A stretch of 64,000 bases of DNA from Nesterenkonia sedimenti (GCF_012641515.1 NZ_JABAHY010000003.1:124001-188000); one strand, 5' to 3'; shown: positions 1 to 8,430, counted from the stretch's first letter. A program made the numbers and translations. The notes: a model not told the origin generated them from the sequence alone.

Positions 1-220
1 TTTCCTCTGCCGTATCCCCCTCGCCGTCCTCGTCATCGGGCTCTGCGCCCTCTGTGCCCTCATAGGTCTGCGGGGCGGCTTCTTCAGTGGCTGTCTCGGC
101 AGGCGGCTCTTGGGAATCCGGTTCGGGCTCCACACAGCCGGTGAGCAGGCCTAAGGCCACGACGGCACAGCAGGTCACCGGCGTCAGGGCAGCAGGCCTC
201 CGTATCGAGGAAGAAAGCAC
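1..220 (-). CDS. Putative lipoprotein, N-terminal part (runs off the window)
   Basis: Reading from a GTG at 218-220 the frame gives a short positive N-terminus, a hydrophobic stretch and the lipobox LLTGC at about residues 26-30, then a Glu/Pro/Asp-rich linker that continues past the window edge. That is the pattern of a secreted, lipid-anchored actinobacterial protein. A TACCCT box at 228-233 sits 7 nt before the GTG, which supports a leaderless start. It lies 20 bp downstream of the cardiolipin synthase gene on the same strand. The functional domain is outside the window, so no role can be given. Confidence 0.55.
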   Translation of the reverse strand, partial: MLSSSIRRPAALTPVTCCAVVALGLLTGCVEPEPDSQEPPAETATEEAAPQTYEGTEGAEPDDEDGEGDTAEE

Positions 221-240
221 GTAGGACAGGGTAGCAAGGT

Positions 241-1761
241 CTACTGCAGTGCTGAGGTGAGACGGAAGACATTATCCAGATACTTCACATGCCAGGGCCG
301 GCGAACCCAAGCCTGCAGGTCCAGGGGCTCGGAGATCGCGCAGTAGTCCTTGAAGATCTGGGCCATCTCGCCAACCGTGCGGTCATCCACCAGCATCAGA
401 GTCACTTCAAGGTTCAGTGAGAAACTGCGCTGATCCATATTGGATGAGCCCAGCACTGCGACGTCGTCGTCGACGATCATGAATTTCGCATGCAGCACAT
501 CCGGCTCCGGGTAGCGGTAGATCCGCACCCCTGCCTCCAGCAGCGCCTGGTAGTAGGACTGCTGGGCGTGCTGGACGGTGAACTGATCGGCCTTCTTGGT
601 CACCAGCAGCACCACATCCACATTCCGGTGGGCGGCATTGGTGACCGCGTAGAGCAGGGAGTCATCCGGCACCAGATAGGGGGTGCAGATCACCAGCCGG
701 TCGGTGGCCTGGTAGATGAGGTCGTTGAACAGCCGCAGGTTGTTCTCATCCGGGAAGCCCGGCCCCGAAGGCACCACCTGGACCAGGGTCCCTCCCCTGG
801 CCTCCTCATCAGCCTCGAGGTCCACCAGCAGTTCGGGTCCGAGGTTCTCCCCGGTTTCGGTGTACCAGTCGGAGGCGAAGACGATGTCCAGACCGGTGAC
901 CACCGGCCCGTTGAGTTTCGCGTTGAGTTCGACCCAGTGACGGTTCATCCGCACCGCCGAGCGGCGCTGGTAGTGGGGTTCGATGAGATTGGCCGAACCG
1001 GTGAAGGCAGTGCGGGAATCGACGACGACGATCTTGCGGTGATTGCGCAGATCCAGCCGGGAGAACCGGCGCTTCAGAGGACGCACCGGCAGCGCCCGCG
1101 CCCACTGGAAGTCGGGGTAGGTCTCGCTGGCCCGTTCCAGGCGTTTGCGCAGTCGCTTATAGCCGCGCACCCGAAGGGTGCCCAGGTGGTCATAGAGCAG
1201 CCGGACCCTGACCCCGCGGGCCGCGGCCCGTTCCAGGGCGGAGAGCACGGGGTCGGTGTATTCGGGGTCCTCACCGATGATGTAGGAGATCACATGGACG
1301 TATTCCTCGGCGCAGTCGATCTCTGCGGCCAGCTCGGTGAAGAACTCCTTGTAATCGGGCAGCAGCGTGACGTTATTGCCCTCCTGGATGGGGAAGGCGC
1401 CGAGTTTCCGGTTCAGGGCTGCGGTGGCTCCAAGCTGCTCGTCATGATCGCGCAGCTGGTCGGTGAGGTCCATATGGCTGGTGGCCTCCAGCAGAGCCTC
1501 ATTGATCCGGCGCTGACGTTCCTGCCGCCTCCGGGAGAGCTTATTATTGCCGATCAGCAGAAACAGCGGCAGGGCCACCAAGGGGATGAAGAAGATCGCC
1601 AGCAGCCAGGCCATGGCCGTATTCGGCCGTCGGTTGCCCGGAATAATGCCGATAACAGCCAATCGAATGGTGATCTCAGCCACTAAGACCAAGGAGACGA
1701 TCCACCCGGGCAGCCCATCGATGCCCAGCCCACTCAGCGGCCAGAGCATAGGAACCCACAT
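241..1761 (-). CDS. cls: Cardiolipin synthase (phospholipase D family)
   Basis: The product is 506 aa and makes cardiolipin from phosphatidylglycerol at the membrane. Two hydrophobic segments fill residues 18-70. Two HKD phospholipase D motifs follow: H241-K243-D248 (NHRKIVVVD) and H424-K426-D431 (LHAKFMIVD), each with the downstream GS-N element. Length and order match bacterial ClsA-type enzymes. The start is ATG at 1761; an in-frame stop lies 24 nt upstream, and a TAGGAT box at 1780-1785 implies a short leader. ATG at 1749 is an alternative start. The gene is divergent from the pabC-like gene. The family is certain; the exact acceptor lipid is inferred. Confidence 0.93.
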   Translation of the reverse strand: MWVPMLWPLSGLGIDGLPGWIVSLVLVAEITIRLAVIGIIPGNRRPNTAMAWLLAIFFIPLVALPLFLLIGNNKLSRRRQERQRRINEALLEATSHMDLTDQLRDHDEQLGATAALNRKLGAFPIQEGNNVTLLPDYKEFFTELAAEIDCAEEYVHVISYIIGEDPEYTDPVLSALERAAARGVRVRLLYDHLGTLRVRGYKRLRKRLERASETYPDFQWARALPVRPLKRRFSRLDLRNHRKIVVVDSRTAFTGSANLIEPHYQRRSAVRMNRHWVELNAKLNGPVVTGLDIVFASDWYTETGENLGPELLVDLEADEEARGGTLVQVVPSGPGFPDENNLRLFNDLIYQATDRLVICTPYLVPDDSLLYAVTNAAHRNVDVVLLVTKKADQFTVQHAQQSYYQALLEAGVRIYRYPEPDVLHAKFMIVDDDVAVLGSSNMDQRSFSLNLEVTLMLVDDRTVGEMAQIFKDYCAISEPLDLQAWVRRPWHVKYLDNVFRLTSALQ

Positions 1762-1779
1762 GTCATCGTCATCCCCACC

Positions 1780-1822
1780 ATCCTATGCGGGATAAGCCCC
1801 GCCCAGTTGCGGGGTATACAGT
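1780..1822. promoter_or_regulatory. Divergent promoter region, cls / pabC-like gene
   Basis: On the minus strand TAGGAT (1780-1785) faces cls. On the plus strand TACAGT (1817-1822) ends 7 nt before the ATG at 1830, so the aminotransferase transcript is probably leaderless. No clear -35 elements are visible on either strand. Confidence 0.5.
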
Positions 1823-1829
1823 GGGAATC

Positions 1830-2786
1830 ATGGCTGAACGCTTTGGTGAACACTCCCTGAAGGCCGTTGGTGTCCGGATCGACGCCGAGCACCCCGAAGG
1901 TTTCATTTTCGACCCCCACCAGCCTCAGCTGCGGGTCACCGATCTCGGTTCGGTGCGCGGCGACGGCATCTTCGAGACCATGCTGGTCCTGGACGGCAAG
2001 CTGCGGAAGCTCCAGCCCCATCTGGACCGGTTGGCCCGCTCTGCGGAGATCACTGAGATCGGCATCCCGCCCGAGGAGTCCTGGCGGGCGGCCATCGACC
2101 GCGGCCTGGAGGAGTTCAAAACCCGCGGCGGCGGTGGCGACAATATCTCGGTCCGGCTGACCGCCACCCGCGGTGTAGACGGCGAACCAGCCAGTGAGGA
2201 CCCCCGCTGGGCCGGCACCTACTGGGTTCTGCTGACCCCGGTGCCGGAGAAGGTCATGGCCAACCGGCTTAAGCCAATTTCGGTGACCCTGCTTGACCGC
2301 GGATACGACTCCAAGGCCTCCGAGCGCGCCCCCTGGCTACTGCTCTCGGCCAAGACGCTCAGCTACGCAGTCAATATGGCCGCCTACCGCTGGGCGGCCC
2401 AGCACGGGTTCGACGACGTCATCTTCTACACCAGCGATGGCCAGGTTCTGGAGGCTCCAACCTCCACTGTGCTGCTGCTGACTAAGACCGCTGATGGCAC
2501 CCCGAAACTGACTACCCCGACGCTGAAGACCGGGATCCTTCCGGGCACCAGCCAGGGATCGATCTTCGCCGCTGCGGAGCGGGCCGGCTGGGAGCTGGGC
2601 TATGGCCCCATCACCCCGGAGGACCTCAAAGCCGCCGATCACCTATGGCTGGCCTCCTCGCTGCGGCTGGTCTCACCCATCGAGCGCATCGATGACACCG
2701 AGTTCGCCACTGACGAGGACTACACCGCTCAGCTGCTGGACTTCCTGAAGGAGGATCTGGCCTCCTCCTACCCGCAGGAGGGCTGA
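1830..2786 (+). CDS. pabC: Class IV aminotransferase, probable aminodeoxychorismate lyase
   Basis: A 318-aa fold-type IV PLP enzyme. Near residues 36-70 it carries the family pattern LGSVRGDGIFETM followed by an HLDRL motif, and the likely Schiff-base lysine is K175 in SAKTLSY. Actinobacterial proteins of this length are usually annotated as 4-amino-4-deoxychorismate lyase, which releases pyruvate to give p-aminobenzoate for folate. Branched-chain or D-amino acid aminotransferase activity cannot be excluded from sequence. The ATG at 1830 is preferred over an upstream in-frame ATG at 1785 because of the -10 box 7 nt before it and because homology-like sequence starts there. Confidence 0.75.
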   Translation: MAERFGEHSLKAVGVRIDAEHPEGFIFDPHQPQLRVTDLGSVRGDGIFETMLVLDGKLRKLQPHLDRLARSAEITEIGIPPEESWRAAIDRGLEEFKTRGGGGDNISVRLTATRGVDGEPASEDPRWAGTYWVLLTPVPEKVMANRLKPISVTLLDRGYDSKASERAPWLLLSAKTLSYAVNMAAYRWAAQHGFDDVIFYTSDGQVLEAPTSTVLLLTKTADGTPKLTTPTLKTGILPGTSQGSIFAAAERAGWELGYGPITPEDLKAADHLWLASSLRLVSPIERIDDTEFATDEDYTAQLLDFLKEDLASSYPQEG

Positions 2787-2801
2787 GCCGCCGGCTCAGC
2801 C
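2781..2801. terminator. Hairpin at the 3' end of the pabC-like gene
   Basis: GGCTGAGCC, a 3-nt loop, then its exact reverse complement form a perfect 9-bp stem that overlaps the TGA stop. There is no real T-run, so it may be a weak intrinsic terminator. It lies between two convergent genes. Confidence 0.5.
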
Positions 2802-2841
2802 GGGTTTAGATTCAGCCTGCAGATTCAGCCCCGAGGCAGAG

Positions 2842-3618
2842 TCAGCCCTTGACCAGTCCGCCATCGACGATCAGGTTCTGACCGGTCACGCCGCGGGCCC
2901 AGTCAGAGGCGAAGAACAGCACCGCATCGGCCAGCTGCTCCGGTGTGGTGACCTTCCGCAGCGGGGTTCCGGCGGCGATGCCGTCGAAGACCTCCTGCGG
3001 AGTCGCAGCCGAGGCATCGGTGGTCTGCAGCAGACCACCGGAGACCATATTCACCGTGATACCCGAGGGACCGAGATCATCGGCGAAGGTGCGGGTCAGC
3101 GAGAGCAGCGCCGCTTTGGCCGCGGTGTAGTCGTGGTAGGGCACCACCGGATGCTGGAAGAGGTTGGTGCCGATATTGATGATCCGGCCGAATCCCATCT
3201 CGGCCATCGACGCCCGAGCGGCTTGGATGACATTGAGCGGGCCCTTCACTGAGCCCTCAAACTGCCCGGCCAGTTCCGCATAGCTGATCTCATCGGCCTT
3301 CGAGCGGGCGTCTCCATTGAAGACGAAGTCCACCAGCGCGTTATTGACCACTGTGGTCACCGGCTGGCCGAAGTGGTCAGCGGATGTGCGGATCAGCGTG
3401 GCAACAGCCTCGGGATCGCGGATATCGGCCTGTGCGGCCAGGGCCTGTGCAGGGTATTCGGCGGCCAGGGCCTCTGCGGCCTCGCGGGAGGTGTTGTAGT
3501 TGATCACCACTTTGGCGCCCTGACCGAGGAACGCTCGGCTGATGGCGGCACCGAGTCCGCGGGCGGCGCCGGTGACGATAACAAGCTGCTCTGCCAGAGA
3601 GGTGGGAGTTTGGTTCAC
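2842..3618 (-). CDS. Short-chain dehydrogenase/reductase under a TPP riboswitch
   Basis: A 258-aa classical SDR with a Rossmann fold. It has the cofactor loop TGAARGLG near residue 16, an NNAL motif (a variant of NNAG), and the YxxxK pair in YHDYTAAKAAL. The C-terminus ends with the usual GQNLIVDGG. The GTG at 3618 is chosen because AAAGAGG lies 8 nt upstream; ATG 3636 has no ribosome binding site. The leader carries a TPP riboswitch on the same strand, so expression should fall when thiamine pyrophosphate is plentiful. The substrate is unknown. A step in thiamine or pyrimidine salvage is inferred from regulation only. Confidence 0.85.
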   Translation of the reverse strand: MNQTPTSLAEQLVIVTGAARGLGAAISRAFLGQGAKVVINYNTSREAAEALAAEYPAQALAAQADIRDPEAVATLIRTSADHFGQPVTTVVNNALVDFVFNGDARSKADEISYAELAGQFEGSVKGPLNVIQAARASMAEMGFGRIINIGTNLFQHPVVPYHDYTAAKAALLSLTRTFADDLGPSGITVNMVSGGLLQTTDASAATPQEVFDGIAAGTPLRKVTTPEQLADAVLFFASDWARGVTGQNLIVDGGLVKG

Positions 3619-3663
3619 GTGCTGGGCCTCTTTCATCTCAGAGGCGAAGGCAGCCCGGGGCCG

Positions 3664-3759
3664 GACATTCCCTTCGCCAGTGCTAACTGGATCAGGTTCA
3701 ACGGGTCTTGTCTCAGCCGCACCCGGGACCACTCGGTCCCGAGGCAGGCACCCCGTGTC
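3664..3759 (-). ncRNA. TPP riboswitch (THI element) upstream of the SDR gene
   Basis: Read on the minus strand, the element opens with GGGGTGCC, has a GGGACC/GGTCCC hairpin (P3), the conserved CTGAGA, then ACCCGTTGAACCTGATC, CAGTTAGCACTGG and CGAAGGGAA. This is the full THI-box order. GACA and TGTC at the ends can pair as P1. It lies 46 nt upstream of the chosen GTG start. Confidence 0.93.
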
Positions 3760-3871
3760 ACTCCCCCAATCAGAACACGGCAGAAGATGCCGAACAACTG
3801 AACTGTCACCCCTGATCCCCGCAACAGGGGTAGGCTGAACTGATGCAGTACAACTGAATATGGCTCTATAC

Positions 3872-3958
3872 GACAGGGGAGCGCCTCTTCGGCGCTGAGA
3901 GTGGGCACACCGCCCTGACCCTAGAACCTGCACAGGTTAGAACCTGCGAAGGAAGTCC
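3872..3958 (+). ncRNA. TPP riboswitch upstream of ykoE
   Basis: The plus strand shows GGGGAGC, a GCGCC-TCTTC-GGCGC hairpin (P3), CTGAGAGTGGG, then ACCCTAGAACCTG, the ACAGGTTAGAACCTG arm and CGAAGGAAG, with GAC/GTC ends forming P1. The AAGGAAG just before the ATG at 3962 is both the 3' side of the switch and the ribosome binding site, so ligand binding should block translation directly. It is divergent from the first THI element and about 112 bp from it. Confidence 0.93.
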
Positions 3959-3961
3959 TTG

Positions 3962-4603
3962 ATGAACTCTTCCGCCTCTGCGCGCACACCTTTCACCTGG
4001 TCGGTCAGCGATATTGTGGTCGCCTCCACACTCGCTGTGGCCGCCGGGGTGATCTTCTGGGGATGGAATCTCTCCTATCACGCGGTGAGCACCCTGTTCA
4101 CCGCCTATCCGCCCACTGCCGGGATTGTCGCCGGCATGTGGCTTTTCCCGGCCGTTCTGGGTGCGATGATCATCCGCAAACCCGGGGCTGCAATCTACTG
4201 CGAGATGGTCGCCGCAGCAGTTTCGGCCCTGCTGGGCTCGCAGTGGGGGCTCGGTGTTCTGCTCTCCGGTTTTGTGCAGGGTCTGGGTGCTGAACTGATC
4301 CTGCTGCTGTTCCTCTACCGCCGGTTCACCGTGGATGTGGCGATTCTGGCCGGTGCCGCCGCGGGTCTTGCCGGTGGTATCAATGAGAACTTCATCGCCG
4401 CCTACTACCAGTACGACACTGTGGGCACTGTGGTGCATATCGGAACCTTCACCCTCTCCGGGGCGATCATCGCCGGTCTGCTGCCCTGGCTGGGCACTCG
4501 GGGACTGGCCGCCACAGGGGCTCTGGGACCACTGAAGTCCAGAAAGGCGCACCGAGAATCCGCCTTCAGCGGCCGGATTCCGGAATCCCGATCCACCAGC
4601 TGA
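3962..4603 (+). CDS. ykoE: YkoE, substrate-binding subunit of a thiamine ECF transporter
   Basis: A 213-aa, very hydrophobic protein with about five or six membrane segments. It matches the YkoE family of thiamine or hydroxymethylpyrimidine ECF S-components in length and in the conserved stretch GINENFIAAYYQYD. ATG 3962 is used (a TTG lies one codon upstream); the binding site AAGGAAG belongs to the TPP riboswitch. The next gene, 11 bp downstream, encodes the ATPases and the permease. The complex would import a thiamine-related compound when internal TPP is low. Exact ligand inferred from riboswitch and family. Confidence 0.92.
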   Translation: MNSSASARTPFTWSVSDIVVASTLAVAAGVIFWGWNLSYHAVSTLFTAYPPTAGIVAGMWLFPAVLGAMIIRKPGAAIYCEMVAAAVSALLGSQWGLGVLLSGFVQGLGAELILLLFLYRRFTVDVAILAGAAAGLAGGINENFIAAYYQYDTVGTVVHIGTFTLSGAIIAGLLPWLGTRGLAATGALGPLKSRKAHRESAFSGRIPESRSTS

Positions 4604-4614
4604 GTTCGACTGCG

Positions 4615-7002
4615 ATGAGCACGATGACGAGCACCGGGGTCGAGGTCTCCGCGGCGGGATTCAGCTACCAGCACGCCGACCGCCCCGCGCCTGCGATCTC
4701 GGGACTGGATCTGCATATCGCTCCCGGGGAGAAAGTGCTGCTGGCCGGGGCCTCCGGAGCTGGGAAGTCCACCCTGCTGCACGCGCTGGCCGGGGTTCTG
4801 CACGATGACGACGCCGACTCCACCGGCCAGCTGCTCATCGATGGGAATCCACCCGCCGAGGCCCGCGGCCGGGCAGGTCTGATGCAGCAGGACCCGGAAT
4901 CCCAGGTGGTGCTCTCCCGGATCGGCGATGACGTGGCCTTCTCCTGCGAGAATATGGCCGTTGATCCCGAGGAAATCCCATCCCGGGTGCAGCAGGCCCT
5001 GGCCGCGGTGGGACTGGATCACCTGCCGTTGGACCATCCCTCCAGTCAACTCTCCGGCGGGCAGAAACAGCGCCTGGCTCTAGCCGGAATCCTGGCCATG
5101 CAGCCAGGATTGCTGCTGCTGGACGAGCCCACTGCGAATCTCGACCCCGAGGGCACCCTGCAGGTCCGTGACGCCGTCGTCGATGCCGTCACCACCACGG
5201 GGTCTTCCCTGGTGGTGGTCGAACACCGACTGTCCACCTGGGTCGATCATGTGGATACGCTGGTGGTCCTCGAGCCCGGCGGTGGGGTCCGGCACCGGGT
5301 TCCGGCTGCTGACTTCCACACCGATCAGCATCTACGTGCCGAACTGACCGCAGCCGGTCTCTGGGTGGACGCCGATACCGCGCCCGTGGCCGCTGACCTG
5401 CTGCCCGCTGATACAGGCGAAAATCAACTTCTCACGGCCCGGGGGCTGGCTGTCCACCGGCAGAGTCCTAAGAAGTCCTGGCGGCGGGGCCACAGCGTCC
5501 AGCCGGTGCTCTCCGGGGTGGATATGAGCCTGCGCAGCGGAACCGCGGTGGGAATCACCGGGCGCAATGGGGCTGGGAAATCCACCCTGCTGCTGACCTT
5601 GGGTGGGCTTCTGCAGGCTCATGCCGGTGAACTCACCGCAGGCAGCGAGCTCAAGGGTGAGCGTGGCGCCCAATTGCCTGATTCCCCTTATCTGTGGCGC
5701 TCCGCAGATCTCACCTCCCGGATCGGGACCGTATTCCAGGAGCCGGAGCACCAGTTTGTCCGCAGCACGGTGTCCGAGGAGCTGCGGCTCTCTGCAGTCC
5801 AGGCCCGGATCCCCGGGACCCGGGATCCGCTCTTCACCGAGGATGAGGTCACCGCCCGGGTGGAGCATCTGCTGCGCCGGCTGCGGTTGGAGCATCTCGC
5901 AGAGGCCAATCCTTTCACTCTCTCCGGCGGGGAGAAGCGCAGACTTTCGGTGGGCACCGCCCTGGCTGCCGGTCCTCAGGTCCTGATGCTGGATGAGCCG
6001 ACCTTCGGGCAGGATGCTCATACCTTCGCTGAACTCATCGGTCTGCTGGGTGATCATCTGCGCTCCGGCGGCACTGTTCTGGCGGTCACCCATGACGAGA
6101 GTTTCCTGGCCGCGCTCAACGCCCAGCGTTTTGACCTCACCCCCACACCATCTGCCGCGTCGGTGTTGGAAAATCGTGTCCCTATAGGTACGCGGCCCAC
6201 CAACAACGACGCGAAAAACAGGCGGGACAGCGGCACTCCCCTGCTCTCAGCGGTGCGGGACACCTCCTGGTTGGGCCGCCGGGGTCCCCTGGCGAAGCTG
6301 ATCGCCCTGTTCTTCATCACCCTGGCACTGATCGCCACCATCGACCCCGTCTCAGCGGCGGTGGTCGCCGTCGTGTGTTTTCTGCTGCTGCCCATTGCTG
6401 ATATCCGGCTTCTGGTCTTCCTACGCCGGATCTGGATCTTCGCCGTGGCCTCTCTGGTGGCGGTCTGGGGAGCGGCCATCGCCGCGGAGGAGTCCGGGCG
6501 GGTGCTGCTGGATCTCGGGGTCACCACGGTCTCCACCGGTTCCCTGGAGATGGGTGTCTCCCTGGGGGCCCGTGCCTTCGCGATTGTGCTGCCGAGTGTG
6601 CTGATCTTCTCCACCACTGATCCCACGGATCTCGCGGACTCCCTGGCCCAGCAGCTGAAGCTGCCCGCCCGGTTTGTTCTCGGTGCGCTGGCGGCGATGC
6701 GGCTGCTGGGGCTGATGGCCGAACATTGGACCACCCTGGGCCATGCCCGCCGGGCTCGTGGGCTGGGCAGCCGGTTCTTCTCGCAGGCTTTCGGGCTGCT
6801 GGTTCAGGCCATTCGGATCGCCACCCGGCTGGCGGTGACCATGGAATCCCGCGGCTTCGGGGCCGGTAAGCGCAGCTGGGCAAGGCCCGCGCGGTTCACC
6901 GGTGCAGATGGGCTGGTGGTTCTCGGCGGCCTGCTCATCGCCGCCGGCGCCACGGCCCTAGCTATGACACTAGGAACGTGGAACCTCGTGTGGCAGAGCT
7001 GA
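4615..7002 (+). CDS. ykoD: Fused ECF transporter: two ABC ATPases plus EcfT-like permease (YkoD-YkoC fusion)
   Basis: The 795-aa product has two complete ATP-binding cassettes and a membrane domain in one chain. Cassette 1: Walker A GASGAGKST near residue 44, signature LSGGQKQR, Walker B LLLLDEP. Cassette 2: Walker A GRNGAGKST near 316, signature LSGGEKRR, Walker B VLMLDEP. From about residue 550 a CbiQ/EcfT-type domain follows, with several membrane helices and an arginine-rich ARRARGLGSR element, the usual coupling motif. It energises YkoE and shares its TPP riboswitch. ATG 4615 is the longest start; ATG 4624 is possible. Separate ykoD and ykoC genes are the usual arrangement in Bacillus. 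Confidence 0.9.
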   Translation: MSTMTSTGVEVSAAGFSYQHADRPAPAISGLDLHIAPGEKVLLAGASGAGKSTLLHALAGVLHDDDADSTGQLLIDGNPPAEARGRAGLMQQDPESQVVLSRIGDDVAFSCENMAVDPEEIPSRVQQALAAVGLDHLPLDHPSSQLSGGQKQRLALAGILAMQPGLLLLDEPTANLDPEGTLQVRDAVVDAVTTTGSSLVVVEHRLSTWVDHVDTLVVLEPGGGVRHRVPAADFHTDQHLRAELTAAGLWVDADTAPVAADLLPADTGENQLLTARGLAVHRQSPKKSWRRGHSVQPVLSGVDMSLRSGTAVGITGRNGAGKSTLLLTLGGLLQAHAGELTAGSELKGERGAQLPDSPYLWRSADLTSRIGTVFQEPEHQFVRSTVSEELRLSAVQARIPGTRDPLFTEDEVTARVEHLLRRLRLEHLAEANPFTLSGGEKRRLSVGTALAAGPQVLMLDEPTFGQDAHTFAELIGLLGDHLRSGGTVLAVTHDESFLAALNAQRFDLTPTPSAASVLENRVPIGTRPTNNDAKNRRDSGTPLLSAVRDTSWLGRRGPLAKLIALFFITLALIATIDPVSAAVVAVVCFLLLPIADIRLLVFLRRIWIFAVASLVAVWGAAIAAEESGRVLLDLGVTTVSTGSLEMGVSLGARAFAIVLPSVLIFSTTDPTDLADSLAQQLKLPARFVLGALAAMRLLGLMAEHWTTLGHARRARGLGSRFFSQAFGLLVQAIRIATRLAVTMESRGFGAGKRSWARPARFTGADGLVVLGGLLIAAGATALAMTLGTWNLVWQS

Positions 7003-7011
7003 CGCTCTGCC
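6992..7011. terminator. Hairpin at the end of the thiamine transporter operon
   Basis: GGCAGAG, six bases, then CTCTGCC: a perfect 7-bp stem spanning the stop codon. A weaker CAGACC/GGTCTG pair follows at 7011-7034. There is no T-run. It separates convergent genes. Confidence 0.45.
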
Positions 7012-7039
7012 AGACCAGCAACCAGTTGGGTCTGCTTGC

Positions 7040-7858
7040 TTAGCCTGTGATGTCTTTGCGGGCGTTGGTTAGGACTGGCAGGACCTTGCGGGCCTTCTCC
7101 ACAGTGTCGGCCTCGATATCGGCCACCAGCAGTTCGGGGGCCTCCCCCGCCTCGGCGAGAACCTGCCCGGTCGGTGAGACGATCATCGAATGCCCCACCC
7201 CGGTGGGTGCTCCCTCGGGGGCCTGGACACCGGCCGCATCAGGCAGACCCTGACCACAGGCGATGATGTACTGCGTGGAGTCCAAGGCACGGGCGGTGAC
7301 CAGGGTGCGCCACTGTTCGACCTTGCCGGGTCCCGCTCCCCAGGAGGCCGGCAGGATGGTGGCCTGGGCGCCGTCGTTGGCATGGGCTTGGAAAAGCTGG
7401 GGGAACCGAATGTCGTAGCAGGTGGCCAGGCCAAGGCGCAGCCCCCGGTTGTCGAAGCGCACGGCCCTCTCGCCGGCCTGGACGGTTTTGGACTCCTGGA
7501 AGCCGAAGGCGTCGTAGAGGTGCAGCTTGTCGTAGCTGACGAACACTGATGGGCCGGTGGCCAGCAGGGTGTTCTTTACCCGGGGTTTGCCCTCCTCGTT
7601 GGGCTCGCCGGGGGTGAACATTCCGACCACGATGACGATCCCGAGGCGCTGAGCGATCAGGTGCACCTGATCAGCCCAGGGCCCGTCCACTGTTTCAGCG
7701 ATGGGTTTCAGGGGGTGGCCGAAGGCCCGCTGGGTGGCTTCGGGGAAGACCACCAGGTCAGCCCCGGCATCTGCGGCCTTGGTGGCCCACTCCTCCACAA
7801 GTTGGAGGTTCTGCTGCGGGTCCTCGTCAGTGACGATCTGAGCTGCTGCGATACGCAT
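7040..7858 (-). CDS. Carbon-nitrogen hydrolase (nitrilase superfamily, Nit-like amidase)
   Basis: A 272-aa protein with the nitrilase catalytic triad E40 (VVFPEA), K111 (YDKLHLYD) and C147 (ATCYDIRFP). Size and the CYDIRFP context fit the branch that contains omega-amidase and deaminated-glutathione amidase rather than N-carbamoylputrescine amidase, so metabolite repair is the likeliest role; this is inference. A TAGCAT box at 7865-7870 ends 6 nt before the ATG, suggesting a leaderless transcript. It is convergent with the thiamine transporter operon. Confidence 0.85.
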   Translation of the reverse strand: MRIAAAQIVTDEDPQQNLQLVEEWATKAADAGADLVVFPEATQRAFGHPLKPIAETVDGPWADQVHLIAQRLGIVIVVGMFTPGEPNEEGKPRVKNTLLATGPSVFVSYDKLHLYDAFGFQESKTVQAGERAVRFDNRGLRLGLATCYDIRFPQLFQAHANDGAQATILPASWGAGPGKVEQWRTLVTARALDSTQYIIACGQGLPDAAGVQAPEGAPTGVGHSMIVSPTGQVLAEAGEAPELLVADIEADTVEKARKVLPVLTNARKDITG

Positions 7859-7964
7859 AGTCCCATGCTACGCATTCACGCCCGAAAGATGTGCCCCTAA
7901 GCTTCGGAACCCGATAGGCTGGCAGAGAGTTCACAGACCCCGCAGAGGAAGCGAGTGAAGCACC

Positions 7965-8228
7965 ATGGACAAGCTGATGGAAAAGGGACTGACTGTCGCC
8001 ATCTCCCTGGGGGCCGGCTTTGTGGCCTCCAAGGCCTTTGATCTGACCTGGAAGCAGGTCACCGGCGAAGAGCCGCCGAAGAACGACGAGATCGACGCGG
8101 TGGACATCAAGCGCGCCCTGGTCTTCGGTGTGACCTCCGCGGCGGTCAGCGCCGCAGTGCAGGTGCTCTCTCAGCGCGGCGCCAAGGCCGGTATGAACCG
8201 GCTGAAGAACAACCGCTCCGAGGTGTGA
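7965..8228 (+). CDS. DUF4235 small membrane-associated protein
   Basis: An 87-aa protein with two weakly hydrophobic helices (residues 8-24 and 50-68) separated by a charged stretch, matching the actinobacterial DUF4235 family in length and in the pattern F-DL-WK-VTG-EPP. Function is unknown. GAGGAAG lies about 14 nt upstream of the ATG and a closer GTGAAG is also present. It stands alone between two minus-strand units. Confidence 0.8.
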   Translation: MDKLMEKGLTVAISLGAGFVASKAFDLTWKQVTGEEPPKNDEIDAVDIKRALVFGVTSAAVSAAVQVLSQRGAKAGMNRLKNNRSEV

Positions 8229-8238
8229 GTTTCAGGGG

Positions 8239-8406
8239 TCAGTCTGATTTGCCGTCGCGGCCGATGAGGTAGGCCAGACTGATCCCGGAGATCACGGCGG
8301 CGCCAAATGCGAATGCGGAGGCAGCCGCAGGATCGCCGGTCAGCGCGATAATGCCAGCGATGACGGACAGGATCGTAATAACCCCGAAGGCGATCTTGAG
8401 AATCAT
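8239..8406 (-). CDS. Small two-helix membrane protein (55 aa)
   Basis: The frame from ATG 8406 to TGA 8239 encodes 55 residues: a hydrophobic helix at about 3-23, a short GDPAAAS turn, a second Ala/Ile-rich helix at about 30-48, and a charged GRDGKSD tail. It starts 24 bp after the end of mrpG on the same strand and may be the last gene of that operon. It ends 10 bp from the stop of the convergent DUF4235 gene. No family recognised; coding is inferred from composition and position. Confidence 0.6.
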   Translation of the reverse strand: MILKIAFGVITILSVIAGIIALTGDPAAASAFAFGAAVISGISLAYLIGRDGKSD

Positions 8407-8430
8407 GGAACCAGCCTACCTGGTCCCAAT

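Noticed and set aside
490-1686. 398-codon plus-strand open frame
   Set aside because: Antisense of cls, low-complexity composition; cls has all catalytic motifs.
3619-3933. N-terminal extension of the dehydrogenase frame up to 3933
   Set aside because: This part is the TPP riboswitch and leader, not protein; the Rossmann fold starts after 3618.
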